Shown here piece by piece: positions 1-6,964 of a DNA stretch of 11,546 nucleotides; positions within the stretch are counted from its first letter, which is position 1, and the number at the start of each line of letters is the position of its first letter. The notes under the pieces were generated by a model. That model saw nothing but the letters and a program-made list of their open reading frames with translations. It did not search any database and had not been told where the DNA came from. The DNA is from CAZZCN01 sp964652975. Lineage in GTDB: Bacteria; Bacillota; Clostridia; Saccharofermentanales; UBA5734. Where the stretch lies: contig CAZZCN010000083.1 of the NCBI GenBank assembly GCA_964652975.1, forward strand, positions 1-11,546, written 5' to 3'. Position numbers and translations under genes: made by a program.

Positions 1-975
1 GTAGGACTTGGTATATCCGAAATGTATAACGATATCGCTATTGATATTGGACAATTAGAACTGACTATCCCCAAATGGGACGAAAAGCGAAAGCCAGTTG
101 AAATTTCTATTGAGTATTTAGACCAGCCTTCAATAGGATTTTGCGACACATGTCGCATCATTGTAAAAGTAGAAAATACAACCATGCAATCAATAAAAGG
201 AAAAATCAAATTCGGGTCTGTCCCGGCTGGTTGGAAAGCCAGTGTAAACGACATGCAGCTAGAGTTAAAGGCGAATTCAGTAGAAGAAATCTCTGTAGTA
301 TTTGAAACTGATGAAGACATTAAGATGCTGAATCAAAAAAACATTATAGATGTGTCGTTCGAAAATGAAACCGGTCTTGAAATGACACTGTTTGAATTCG
401 GTATTGCTGGAGCAATCACATGGAATGTCTTCGGTCCTTATATAGAACCAAGAGAATTTATAGCAAAAGAGAACGTTCCTCCATGCCATGCTGAAGATGT
501 GATTCTTCCACCAACGGAGACAATGTTCTCCAATATGGCATTACCCGAGAAAGAGTATATGGATGAATCCCTGCTGATTTCAAGTGCAGAAAAGCTACAA
601 CCTGAAAGGGTAATAAAAGCCAGCGAAGATCTGATACTTATTGATGAAAATTTTGGCACATATGGCGAAGCCACATTTTATCTGTATACGGATTTATGGT
701 TTGAAAATGAAATGAAAACATGGATTGTCATAGGCAACAGTGACGCATATAAAATCTGGGTAAACGGTGAATTGATTCAGGATTTTGACGAGGCAAGGAC
801 ATGGCAGCCTCAAAGCCACGGCAGCACGGTTCATTTCAAAGAAGGTGCTAACAGGGTAGTGATTAAACTGACACGAAGAGCTCAAAATTTGAAATTTTCA
901 TTTGGTATAAGAGGAATTGCAAAAAAACATTATCATGCACAAAAGTGGAGAACCGATTTTGCCTGCCTTAAATAG
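1..975 (+). CDS. C-terminal part of a multi-domain beta-sandwich protein (5' partial)
   Basis: The reading frame is open from base 1. The first ATG, at 22, has no ribosome binding site in the bases before it, so the true start probably lies to the left. Residues are numbered from that ATG. Residues about 39-96 resemble an NPCBM-associated (NEW3-like) Ig fold: alternating strands containing VKVENTT, then VPAGWKASV, then a segment ending in VEEISVVFET. Residues about 205-295 form a second all-beta unit around DAYKIWVNGELI (N248) and a later GANRVVIKL. This pattern is common in sugar-binding jelly rolls of GH2/PA14 type. Between them lies TWNVFGPYIEPREF, a typical hinge before such a domain. No catalytic motif is visible; any enzymatic domain would be upstream. 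Candidate parents are a glycoside hydrolase or an ADP-ribosylglycohydrolase-type enzyme carrying these accessory modules, but I cannot decide. An A7 tract at 921-927 lies near the end and could shift the C-terminus. Confidence 0.8.
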   Translation, partial: VGLGISEMYNDIAIDIGQLELTIPKWDEKRKPVEISIEYLDQPSIGFCDTCRIIVKVENTTMQSIKGKIKFGSVPAGWKASVNDMQLELKANSVEEISVVFETDEDIKMLNQKNIIDVSFENETGLEMTLFEFGIAGAITWNVFGPYIEPREFIAKENVPPCHAEDVILPPTETMFSNMALPEKEYMDESLLISSAEKLQPERVIKASEDLILIDENFGTYGEATFYLYTDLWFENEMKTWIVIGNSDAYKIWVNGELIQDFDEARTWQPQSHGSTVHFKEGANRVVIKLTRRAQNLKFSFGIRGIAKKHYHAQKWRTDFACLK

Positions 976-1078
976 AAGACAGAAAGATGAAGAAACAGGG
1001 TTAAAAACAAATACAAAGAACAAAAATGTAAAAGAAGAGATTAAATCAGAGATTAAAAGGACAGAGAAGGGCAGAGAG

Positions 1079-1140
1079 ACAGAAAAGACACAGGAAAAGA
1101 CAGAAAAAACACAGGAAAAGACAGAAAAAGACAGAAAAAA
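1079..1140 (+). repeat. 21-bp tandem repeat, two copies plus a partial third
   Basis: Copy 1 is 1079-1099 and copy 2 is 1100-1120. They differ at a single base (G versus A at repeat position 9). A degenerate third copy starts at 1121 with ACAGAAAAAGACAGAAAAAA. The repeat length is a multiple of three, so in the open frame it reads TEKTQEK twice, then TEKDRKN. The unit is built from smaller ACAGAAAAG/ACACAGGAAAAG blocks, which suggests slippage expansion. Confidence 0.8.
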
Positions 1141-1148
1141 TAAAAAAT

Positions 1149-1153
1149 GGAGG
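1149..1153 (+). promoter_or_regulatory. Ribosome binding site that fixes the start at 1162
   Basis: GGAGG at 1149-1153 lies 8 nt before the ATG at 1162. It overlaps the in-frame ATG at 1147, which therefore cannot use it and has no site of its own. Starting at 1162 gives a clean signal peptide beginning MKKK. Confidence 0.85.
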
Positions 1154-1161
1154 AAAGAAAA

Positions 1162-2178
1162 ATGAAAAAGAAAATCACAGCCCTGTTATTCGTTGCAATG
1201 ATGGTCAGTATGTTGGCAGTAACCGGAAGTGCTGCAACCACAGGTAAGGTTACAAAGATTTACGGTACCGAAACAAGGGCCTTTGCCTGCGGTGGATTCA
1301 ACGAGTTCTATACATCAAAAATGTTCATCTGGGTTCAGCTTGACACCGACATAAGTTGTGCATCCGGAGTACTCCTTCAAAATCAACAAGTGCTGGGTGA
1401 CACAACATTAAAACCGGCTTGTAATGACAAAATTAAAATCGGCGGGTTGACAGTAAAGCAGCTGAATGCTGCCTCCGGAAACCCTTATTCGGCTATGGTT
1501 GCCTATGAAGCAAACGGCAGCGGCAAAATCAGAATCAGCATCTGGCTCTCTTGGGGTGGAGAATCAATACAAGACATCTTCAAAAAAGAGGTGCATCCAA
1601 CAGTCACACTGGAAGTGCTGTCAGGGATGAAGGTTCCTGCTAACGGATATTCTATGTCCAACAAGGTATATGCAGACATTGCACCGATAAAGTACCAGCT
1701 GTCAATTGCAGACCTGGAGTTTTTGGCTGATAAAACGAACGCGGGATACGATGATACTAAAAAAGACTGGGTCAAGCCGATGTTTGAAGACCTGACAGCA
1801 CAATGGACAGTTGTTAGCAACAAAGCGACTCCAACACCTACAAAACCTGCGACTTCCAGCAAGACAAGTGTTGCTGCATCATCAAATGCAACATCCACGA
1901 CAAATTCTACACCTACAGACACCTCGTCCCAGACAGATTCAACATCAATTGATGAATCAGCTGTATCAACAGATTCCGAAACACCATCTGCAGATTCATC
2001 AATGTCTACCGAAGAATCTACAATGAGTGAAACATCAGCAACAGATTCAAATACAAGCAAGGCTGATGATGAAGGCACATCGGCTCCGATTCTGCCAATT
2101 ATATTGGGAATCATTGGAGTTCTTGTGCTTGGCGGTGGAATAGGATACTTCTTCTATCTTAAAAGAAAAGGCGCATAA
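1162..2178 (+). CDS. Type I surface protein with Ser/Thr-rich stalk and C-terminal membrane anchor
   Basis: The 338-residue product has four visible parts. A Sec signal peptide covers residues 1-24 (MKKK, hydrophobic core, likely cleavage at GSA|A). An ectodomain covers about 25-220; it is rich in beta-prone segments, has three cysteines, and I do not recognise its family. A low-complexity stalk at about 222-305 is dominated by Ser, Thr, Asp and Glu, starting ATPTPTKPATSS. A membrane helix at about 311-333 is followed by a short basic tail, KRKGA. This predicts an N-out/C-in protein displayed on the cell surface. There is no LPXTG sortase motif, so anchoring is by the helix itself. The gene lies 77 bp before a membrane-tethered glycosidase, which suggests a role in binding or presenting the same glycan, but that is inference. 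A sugar-binding or scaffold module is possible. No catalytic motif is apparent. Confidence 0.85.
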   Translation: MKKKITALLFVAMMVSMLAVTGSAATTGKVTKIYGTETRAFACGGFNEFYTSKMFIWVQLDTDISCASGVLLQNQQVLGDTTLKPACNDKIKIGGLTVKQLNAASGNPYSAMVAYEANGSGKIRISIWLSWGGESIQDIFKKEVHPTVTLEVLSGMKVPANGYSMSNKVYADIAPIKYQLSIADLEFLADKTNAGYDDTKKDWVKPMFEDLTAQWTVVSNKATPTPTKPATSSKTSVAASSNATSTTNSTPTDTSSQTDSTSIDESAVSTDSETPSADSSMSTEESTMSETSATDSNTSKADDEGTSAPILPIILGIIGVLVLGGGIGYFFYLKRKGA

Positions 2179-2204
2179 AATCAAATTTGCAAATAATTTC
2201 ACAT

Positions 2205-2225
2205 CAGGACTAAGATATAATCCTG
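2205..2225 (+). promoter_or_regulatory. Weak inverted repeat around a perfect TATAAT box
   Basis: In the 77-bp gap between the surface-protein gene and the tethered glycosidase, CAGGA (2205-2209) pairs with TCCTG (2221-2225) across an 11-nt loop. The loop plus the first base of the right arm contains TATAAT (2216-2221). No convincing -35 box lies 16-18 bp upstream: TTGCAA at 2187 is 23 bp away and TTTCAC at 2197 is 13 bp away. It may be an internal promoter needing an activator, or chance in AT-rich DNA. Confidence 0.25.
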
Positions 2226-2255
2226 CCTTGATATGATTCAAATCTGGAGGCTCAA

Positions 2256-4721
2256 ATGAAAATAACTCTTAAGCAGCAGACTGCATTGGTAGCGGCTCTT
2301 GTTGGCGTTGGAATTGTTCTTGTGTCAATGTCGGGATACTTTATCCTGAACTCACTGAAAGGTGACAAGAACAGTCAAAGCAGTTCAAACAGCCAGGAAT
2401 CTTTAATAAATTCAGAGGATGGAATATCTATGGACAACTCAGTTGTTTCAGGGAAAAGCGAATCCGGGAATTCGAGCGGCAACAGCACATCGGGCAAAAC
2501 ATCTTATGTCTCCGCTCAATCAGATACAGCGCCTACTACCGCGAGCAAATTCGTCTGGCCCAAAACCAATCGAACGGTTATATCCTCGGTTAAAATGCAA
2601 AACGGGATTCCGAGGCTTAATATTAACGGTTCGCAGGTTCCGCCAATAATGCTTTTTGGTAATACCGACATGAATGCCAGAAGCAATATTTTGACCGAGG
2701 AATTCAAGAAAGCGGCTAAAGGGAATATTCATCTGCATTCATTGACATCAAGCCCGGCAATCGGTGAAAACAACCCGCCCGAGGTGCAGTACTTTGACGT
2801 GGCAAACGATCTGGACGTAATGCTCCAGGGCGATCCGGAAGGATTTGCACTTTTACGTGTCAATGTAGGAAAATATTACAACACGTCAAAATATCCTGCT
2901 TCAGATATCGTAAAATATTCGAATCCGAGAAATTCGGATTTCAATCCAATGGTTTCGATAGCATCGGATCTTTGGTTTACACAAGCGAAAAAAATGCTTG
3001 CGGACCTGGTTTCATATATCCGCAAGGATCCACTGTACTCGAAGCATGTAATGGGATACCACATTGAATGCGGTGAATGGTTCCAATATATGTTCCGCGA
3101 GAACGGTGTGGATATCTCGCCAGCCAACAGCAAGAAGTTCAGGGAATGGCTCCAGCAAAAATACAAATCCGATGCAAATTTGAAAGCTGCCTGGGGAGCC
3201 CCCCTCATTTCACTTCAGACAGCAACCGTACCTGAAGACCTGCCCGGCAACCAGTCCGGAATACCGGAGAGTATGACTCTGTTATTGAAAAAAACAGACC
3301 AACGCTACGTTGATTACCTTGATTATATTGGAGACCTCGTCTCATCAAGAATTGAGGGACTTGCTGAAACTGTTAAAATTGCGAGCAACCGTGAAAACAT
3401 AGTTATAGCATTCTACGGATACCTTTTCGAACTTGCTGACCCGGAGTCGGGGCATTTCAGCCTGGAGAAAATATTAAAATCTCCGAACATTGACGGTCTT
3501 TCCAGTCCGGAATGTTATCTGGACAGAAATTATTCAGAACTTTTCCCCAAACAGCCATCAGGAAGCACAGGAGCTTTCATGTCTGCGGTTGACACAGTGC
3601 AGAGAGCAGGTAAACTGTGGATTGTAGAGAGCGACCAAAGGACTTTTATAAATCGCGCCGAAGCGGATACAGAACATGACAATTATCTGGTTCCGATGCA
3701 ATCCGTCAAGGAGATCAACGAAGTATCTAAACGGGACGTCGGGTCTGCGATGCTCAGGGGTTCAGGGATATGGTTTATGGACCTTTGGTCTGTAGGATGG
3801 CTTGACGACCAGTCAATATGGGATACAAACGGCAAGCTGGCCGAAGTTTATCAGGCATACGCAAAATCAAGGAAAAGCGCACCGAAACTGGATGTAGCAT
3901 TTGTTGTTGATGAAAAGGCCATGTCGCTTGTAGCGCAACCGACTGATTCTGCATGGCATTTTCTGAGTTATCAAAGGTATGACTTTTATCGGGCAGGTAT
4001 AAGCTGGGGAATGTTTTCAACTCAGGACTTGTATAATGGCAATCTTGCAAACGCCAAGGTGATTTTTATTCTCGATCCATTCAGACTGTCTGCGGATAAT
4101 GTAAGCAAAATAAAAAAGGCCGCCACGGGAAAGACACTGGTCTTCTCCTATGGATTCGGCATGACATCACCATCGGACATTTCAGCGCTGACCGGAATGA
4201 ATATTGTTCAAGACAATAATCAGACAAATATACAGATGACACCTGCTACAGGTGCATCAAAACTTGGATTGCAGTCTAAAGAGACTTTCGGGACATCCGT
4301 CATGTCAAACCCCCGTTGGTATGTGGCTGGCGGTGCCGACTCAATTGTCGGAAAATATGCTGATGGAAAGACAGGATTTGCCGTCAAGCAAAACCCGTCC
4401 TACAAGACAGTGTTTTTCGGTGGCATGCGAATGGATACCGATGTTATCCGGGCAATAGTGAAATATGCAGGGAACACACCGATTTTTGCACAGACTGACG
4501 ATGTAGTGATGGCAAACGAAAACCTGGTTATACTACACAGTTCTAAAAACGGAATCAAAAAAGTGACCTTTCCATCTAAATGCGATGTCTACGACTATTT
4601 TAACAATCAATGGTACTACGGCGTTACGAGCCTGCAGACAAGCATGTGGATGGGTCAGACCAATTACTTTTTCTATGGTTCCAAATCCGATATTTTATCA
4701 ATGAAACTGCCTAAGTGGTAG
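2256..4721 (+). CDS. Membrane-tethered GH42-like glycosidase (extracellular paralogue)
   Basis: The 821-residue product starts at an ATG 5 nt after GGAGG (2246-2250). Residues about 9-33 form one hydrophobic helix with Lys at 3 and 6 before it, predicting an N-in/C-out anchor. Residues about 35-100 are a Ser/Gly/Asn-rich linker. A TIM-barrel-like catalytic region follows at about 105-540, with FGNTDMNAR at the first strand, GYHIECGEW (candidate acid/base E274), IAFYGYLFEL, and WIVESDQRTF (candidate nucleophile E458). The 184-residue spacing and these motifs fit clan GH-A, closest to family GH42. Residues about 545-650 (LDVAFVVDEKAMS onward) resemble the GH42 trimerisation domain of glutamine-amidotransferase fold, and a beta-rich end follows. 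It would hydrolyse a beta-linked sugar, possibly galactoside, outside the cell; the substrate is not determined. The next gene encodes a paralogue. Exact CAZy family is uncertain, since other GH42-like families share this fold. Confidence 0.75.
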   Translation: MKITLKQQTALVAALVGVGIVLVSMSGYFILNSLKGDKNSQSSSNSQESLINSEDGISMDNSVVSGKSESGNSSGNSTSGKTSYVSAQSDTAPTTASKFVWPKTNRTVISSVKMQNGIPRLNINGSQVPPIMLFGNTDMNARSNILTEEFKKAAKGNIHLHSLTSSPAIGENNPPEVQYFDVANDLDVMLQGDPEGFALLRVNVGKYYNTSKYPASDIVKYSNPRNSDFNPMVSIASDLWFTQAKKMLADLVSYIRKDPLYSKHVMGYHIECGEWFQYMFRENGVDISPANSKKFREWLQQKYKSDANLKAAWGAPLISLQTATVPEDLPGNQSGIPESMTLLLKKTDQRYVDYLDYIGDLVSSRIEGLAETVKIASNRENIVIAFYGYLFELADPESGHFSLEKILKSPNIDGLSSPECYLDRNYSELFPKQPSGSTGAFMSAVDTVQRAGKLWIVESDQRTFINRAEADTEHDNYLVPMQSVKEINEVSKRDVGSAMLRGSGIWFMDLWSVGWLDDQSIWDTNGKLAEVYQAYAKSRKSAPKLDVAFVVDEKAMSLVAQPTDSAWHFLSYQRYDFYRAGISWGMFSTQDLYNGNLANAKVIFILDPFRLSADNVSKIKKAATGKTLVFSYGFGMTSPSDISALTGMNIVQDNNQTNIQMTPATGASKLGLQSKETFGTSVMSNPRWYVAGGADSIVGKYADGKTGFAVKQNPSYKTVFFGGMRMDTDVIRAIVKYAGNTPIFAQTDDVVMANENLVILHSSKNGIKKVTFPSKCDVYDYFNNQWYYGVTSLQTSMWMGQTNYFFYGSKSDILSMKLPKW

Positions 4722-4730
4722 CATGAATGC

Positions 4731-4734
4731 GAGG
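4731..4734 (+). promoter_or_regulatory. Ribosome binding site that fixes the start at 4742
   Basis: GAGG at 4731-4734 lies 7 nt before the ATG at 4742. It falls inside the first codons of the alternative start at 4727, which has no upstream site. The 4742 start removes five residues (MRGKI) from the longer reading. Confidence 0.75.
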
Positions 4735-4741
4735 AAAGATA

Positions 4742-6883
4742 ATGTTTACAGAAAAGCGATATTCAAAGAGTGTATTCAAAGTGGATTTTTCCGGTATAAA
4801 ACCGGTAGATCCTCAAATAGTTGCAAAAGTTGAAATGACTGGTGGAAAGCCTTGTCTTAAAATCAACGGCAGAGTGGAAGCACCGATTTTCTTTTTCGGC
4901 AACACTGAGGCAAAAAACCACGAGCCTTTTGTCAACGAACAGATAAGGATGGCAAGTAGAAAAGGGGTCCACCTGCATACTGTTGTTGTGCATTTTCCGG
5001 TGATGCCGGAAGGTTACAAGAGAAATTTCGACTGGATTGACAAGGTGCTGGACTATGTACTGGAAGCTGATCCGGATGCGAAAGTCCTTATCCGTGTGCC
5101 CCTGTACCCGCATGATGTCGAGTGGTGGAATGATAATCTGCATGGAGATATCATGGAGTTTGGTGATGGATCAAGTTCAATCACCTGGTGGGAGAAGTTT
5201 CATCCTGACGATCTGATGAAATATCATGACGGCAGCACATCTATCCCCTCGGTCGCATCAGAAGAGTGGATGAGCCAGACGATATCAGCATTAGATGCAG
5301 GAATTGGGTATATTGCAAACCATCCTATCTACTCATCCTGTGTAATAGGATACCATCTGACTTATGGAAGTTCCGGTGAATGGTTTTACATGAAATACAG
5401 AGAAAAGGGCTATGACCACAGCGAAGCAAATAGAATCGGCTTTACAAAGTGGCTTAGGGAAAAATACAGATCTGAAGACGCAGTTTCAAAAGCCTGGCTT
5501 CGAAAAATAGCAAATATTGGCACAATAGAAATACCGGAAATCCCTAATGAGTTTTTCGGGTCAAGGGACAACAAGGTTCTTTTGTCAGACGAAAACAGGG
5601 ATGTAATGGATTTTTACGAGTACATTAATGACATCAATGAACTCAGGATTGAACAGGTTTCTCAATTTGTTAAAATTAAAACAAACAACAAGAGCCTTGT
5701 TATGATTTTCTATGGATACAATTATGAATTACCGGACCCCAAATCAGGGCACGGTTATTTGCAGGAACTTTTGGAATGCGGGTTTGTAGACATGCTGTCG
5801 AGTCCAATCAGCTACCAGGACAGGGCGGAGGGCGGAGTTATGGCATATATGGCCCCTGTGGACACTGTTCAGATGCACGGCGTAATCTGGATGGTTGAGG
5901 ATGACACAAGAACTTACAGAGCAAGCAATCTAGACGGAAACGACTCCGGATTCAACCCGACAATCGCCGAGGAATGGGTGACCAAGGAAATCCATAAGAG
6001 GAATTTCTCAAGCATCATAGCGCATGCAAACGGTATGTGGTGGATGGATTTGTGGGGTTCCGGATGGCTTCTTGACGAAAATATCTGGGAAAACAACAGA
6101 AAGCTGATTGATGCATATAACTCATATATTGACCTTCAAAAACCGTTTCTCCCGGAGGCTGCTTTCATCATAAGTGAAAAGAACGCCTTTTATATGAACA
6201 ACCCCGGGAAACATCAGATCGATCTGATTTACAAGTCGAATATCGATATATACAAGTCGGGGCTCTCAGTAGGATATTACACTTTTGATGATGCGATCAA
6301 CGGCAGGCTTCCCGGAAGCGTCAAACTTCACATCTTTTTGAATGCCGTCCATATCAATGAAATACAGCTCGATAAAATCAAGAATAACCTTATGAAAAAC
6401 GGAAACACTCTGCTTTTTAATTTTGCAGTCGGAGATGCAGACAATGAATACTCAAAAGATTTGCTTGGCATGAATCTAATCCCGTTTGATACGAACGATT
6501 ATAGTCCGATGTATTATGTTGAAAGCGGTAGAGGCATTGATATTATCGAGCGATTTGGTGAGGACGGAGAAATATCCGTCGCCGGTAAAAAAGAATCAGA
6601 CTATACGATGATTTTTTGTTCATATCCAACTGTTAACGCTGAGAGATTACGAAAAATCGCCCGCTACTGCAATATTCATGTGTATTGCGAGACAGATGAC
6701 TTTTTCGTAGCAGGGACCGATATTGTTAGTATCCATGCAAAAGTTGGTGGAAACAAGACGATAAAACTGCCGTTTACTGCTGAAATAACCGATTTTGACA
6801 CCGCGGAGCAGACTTTTTCCGATACTATCGAGATTCAAATGGCTGCCAATACGACAGCTATATATTTTTACAAAAAAATATAG
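4742..6883 (+). CDS. Cytosolic GH42-like glycosidase, paralogue of the tethered enzyme
   Basis: The 713-residue product begins MFTEKRYSK and has no signal peptide, membrane helix or linker, so it should stay in the cytosol. It aligns by eye with the preceding protein over its whole catalytic length: FFFGNTEA versus LFGNTDM, GVHLHTV versus NIHLHSL, IFYGYNYELPDPKSGHG versus a matching AFYGYLFELADPESGH, and MDLWGSGWL versus MDLWSVGWL. The candidate acid/base is E213 in SGEWF and the candidate nucleophile is E386 in WMVEDDTRTY, 173 residues apart, as expected for GH42-like enzymes. Residues about 470-575 match the trimerisation-type domain. The gene starts 20 bp after the preceding stop, so the two are almost certainly co-transcribed. 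It probably trims imported oligosaccharides that the surface enzyme has released or recognised. Substrate is unknown. The region just after the acid/base and the loop after the nucleophile differ between the pair, which suggests different subsite preferences. Confidence 0.75.
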   Translation: MFTEKRYSKSVFKVDFSGIKPVDPQIVAKVEMTGGKPCLKINGRVEAPIFFFGNTEAKNHEPFVNEQIRMASRKGVHLHTVVVHFPVMPEGYKRNFDWIDKVLDYVLEADPDAKVLIRVPLYPHDVEWWNDNLHGDIMEFGDGSSSITWWEKFHPDDLMKYHDGSTSIPSVASEEWMSQTISALDAGIGYIANHPIYSSCVIGYHLTYGSSGEWFYMKYREKGYDHSEANRIGFTKWLREKYRSEDAVSKAWLRKIANIGTIEIPEIPNEFFGSRDNKVLLSDENRDVMDFYEYINDINELRIEQVSQFVKIKTNNKSLVMIFYGYNYELPDPKSGHGYLQELLECGFVDMLSSPISYQDRAEGGVMAYMAPVDTVQMHGVIWMVEDDTRTYRASNLDGNDSGFNPTIAEEWVTKEIHKRNFSSIIAHANGMWWMDLWGSGWLLDENIWENNRKLIDAYNSYIDLQKPFLPEAAFIISEKNAFYMNNPGKHQIDLIYKSNIDIYKSGLSVGYYTFDDAINGRLPGSVKLHIFLNAVHINEIQLDKIKNNLMKNGNTLLFNFAVGDADNEYSKDLLGMNLIPFDTNDYSPMYYVESGRGIDIIERFGEDGEISVAGKKESDYTMIFCSYPTVNAERLRKIARYCNIHVYCETDDFFVAGTDIVSIHAKVGGNKTIKLPFTAEITDFDTAEQTFSDTIEIQMAANTTAIYFYKKI

Positions 6884-6964
6884 CAAAGGTGCGATAGCTT
6901 ATGCAAATGCGGGCTCGGACCGGACACCGATGAATAAAAAATTATTACAAGCGAGGTAGAAACT

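Larger units (their letters stand above)
976..1161 (+). other. Purine-rich leader before the surface-protein gene
   Basis: This 186-bp gap is extremely purine-rich on the + strand. Bases 1055-1140 contain no T at all, and only two T occur between 1055 and 1161 (1141 and 1148). The RNA would be almost unstructured, and several GGA triplets recur in it. A second frame (starting at a TTG at 917 or an ATG at 935) stays open through the gap and stops at 1163-1165, overlapping the next start codon as ATGA. It would encode a Lys/Glu/Thr-rich tail. No good ribosome binding site precedes either start, so I do not call it a gene. The stretch may be an unstructured ribosome-loading leader, an RNA-protein binding site, or the coding tail of a frameshifted upstream protein. 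I see no terminator here, so read-through from the upstream gene is expected. Confidence 0.6.

Noticed and set aside
242..255. A cre-like (catabolite response) match, TGTAAACGACATGC
   Set aside because: Three key positions differ from the consensus, and it lies inside the coding region of the first gene. No better cre-like site was seen in the gaps.
1811..2026. A + strand open frame within the Ser/Thr-rich stalk, in another frame
   Set aside because: Low-complexity codons read out of phase give Gln/Leu/His-rich sequence. There is no ribosome binding site, and it is nested in a real gene.
1503..2114. A long open frame on the minus strand opposite the stalked surface-protein gene
   Set aside because: It lies entirely antisense to a well-supported gene with signal peptide, stalk and membrane helix. 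Its openness follows from the repetitive Ser/Thr/Asp codons on the other strand, and it has no recognisable domain.
4727..4741. Upstream in-frame ATG for the cytosolic glycosidase
   Set aside because: Its only nearby ribosome binding site lies downstream of it and is well placed for the ATG at 4742.
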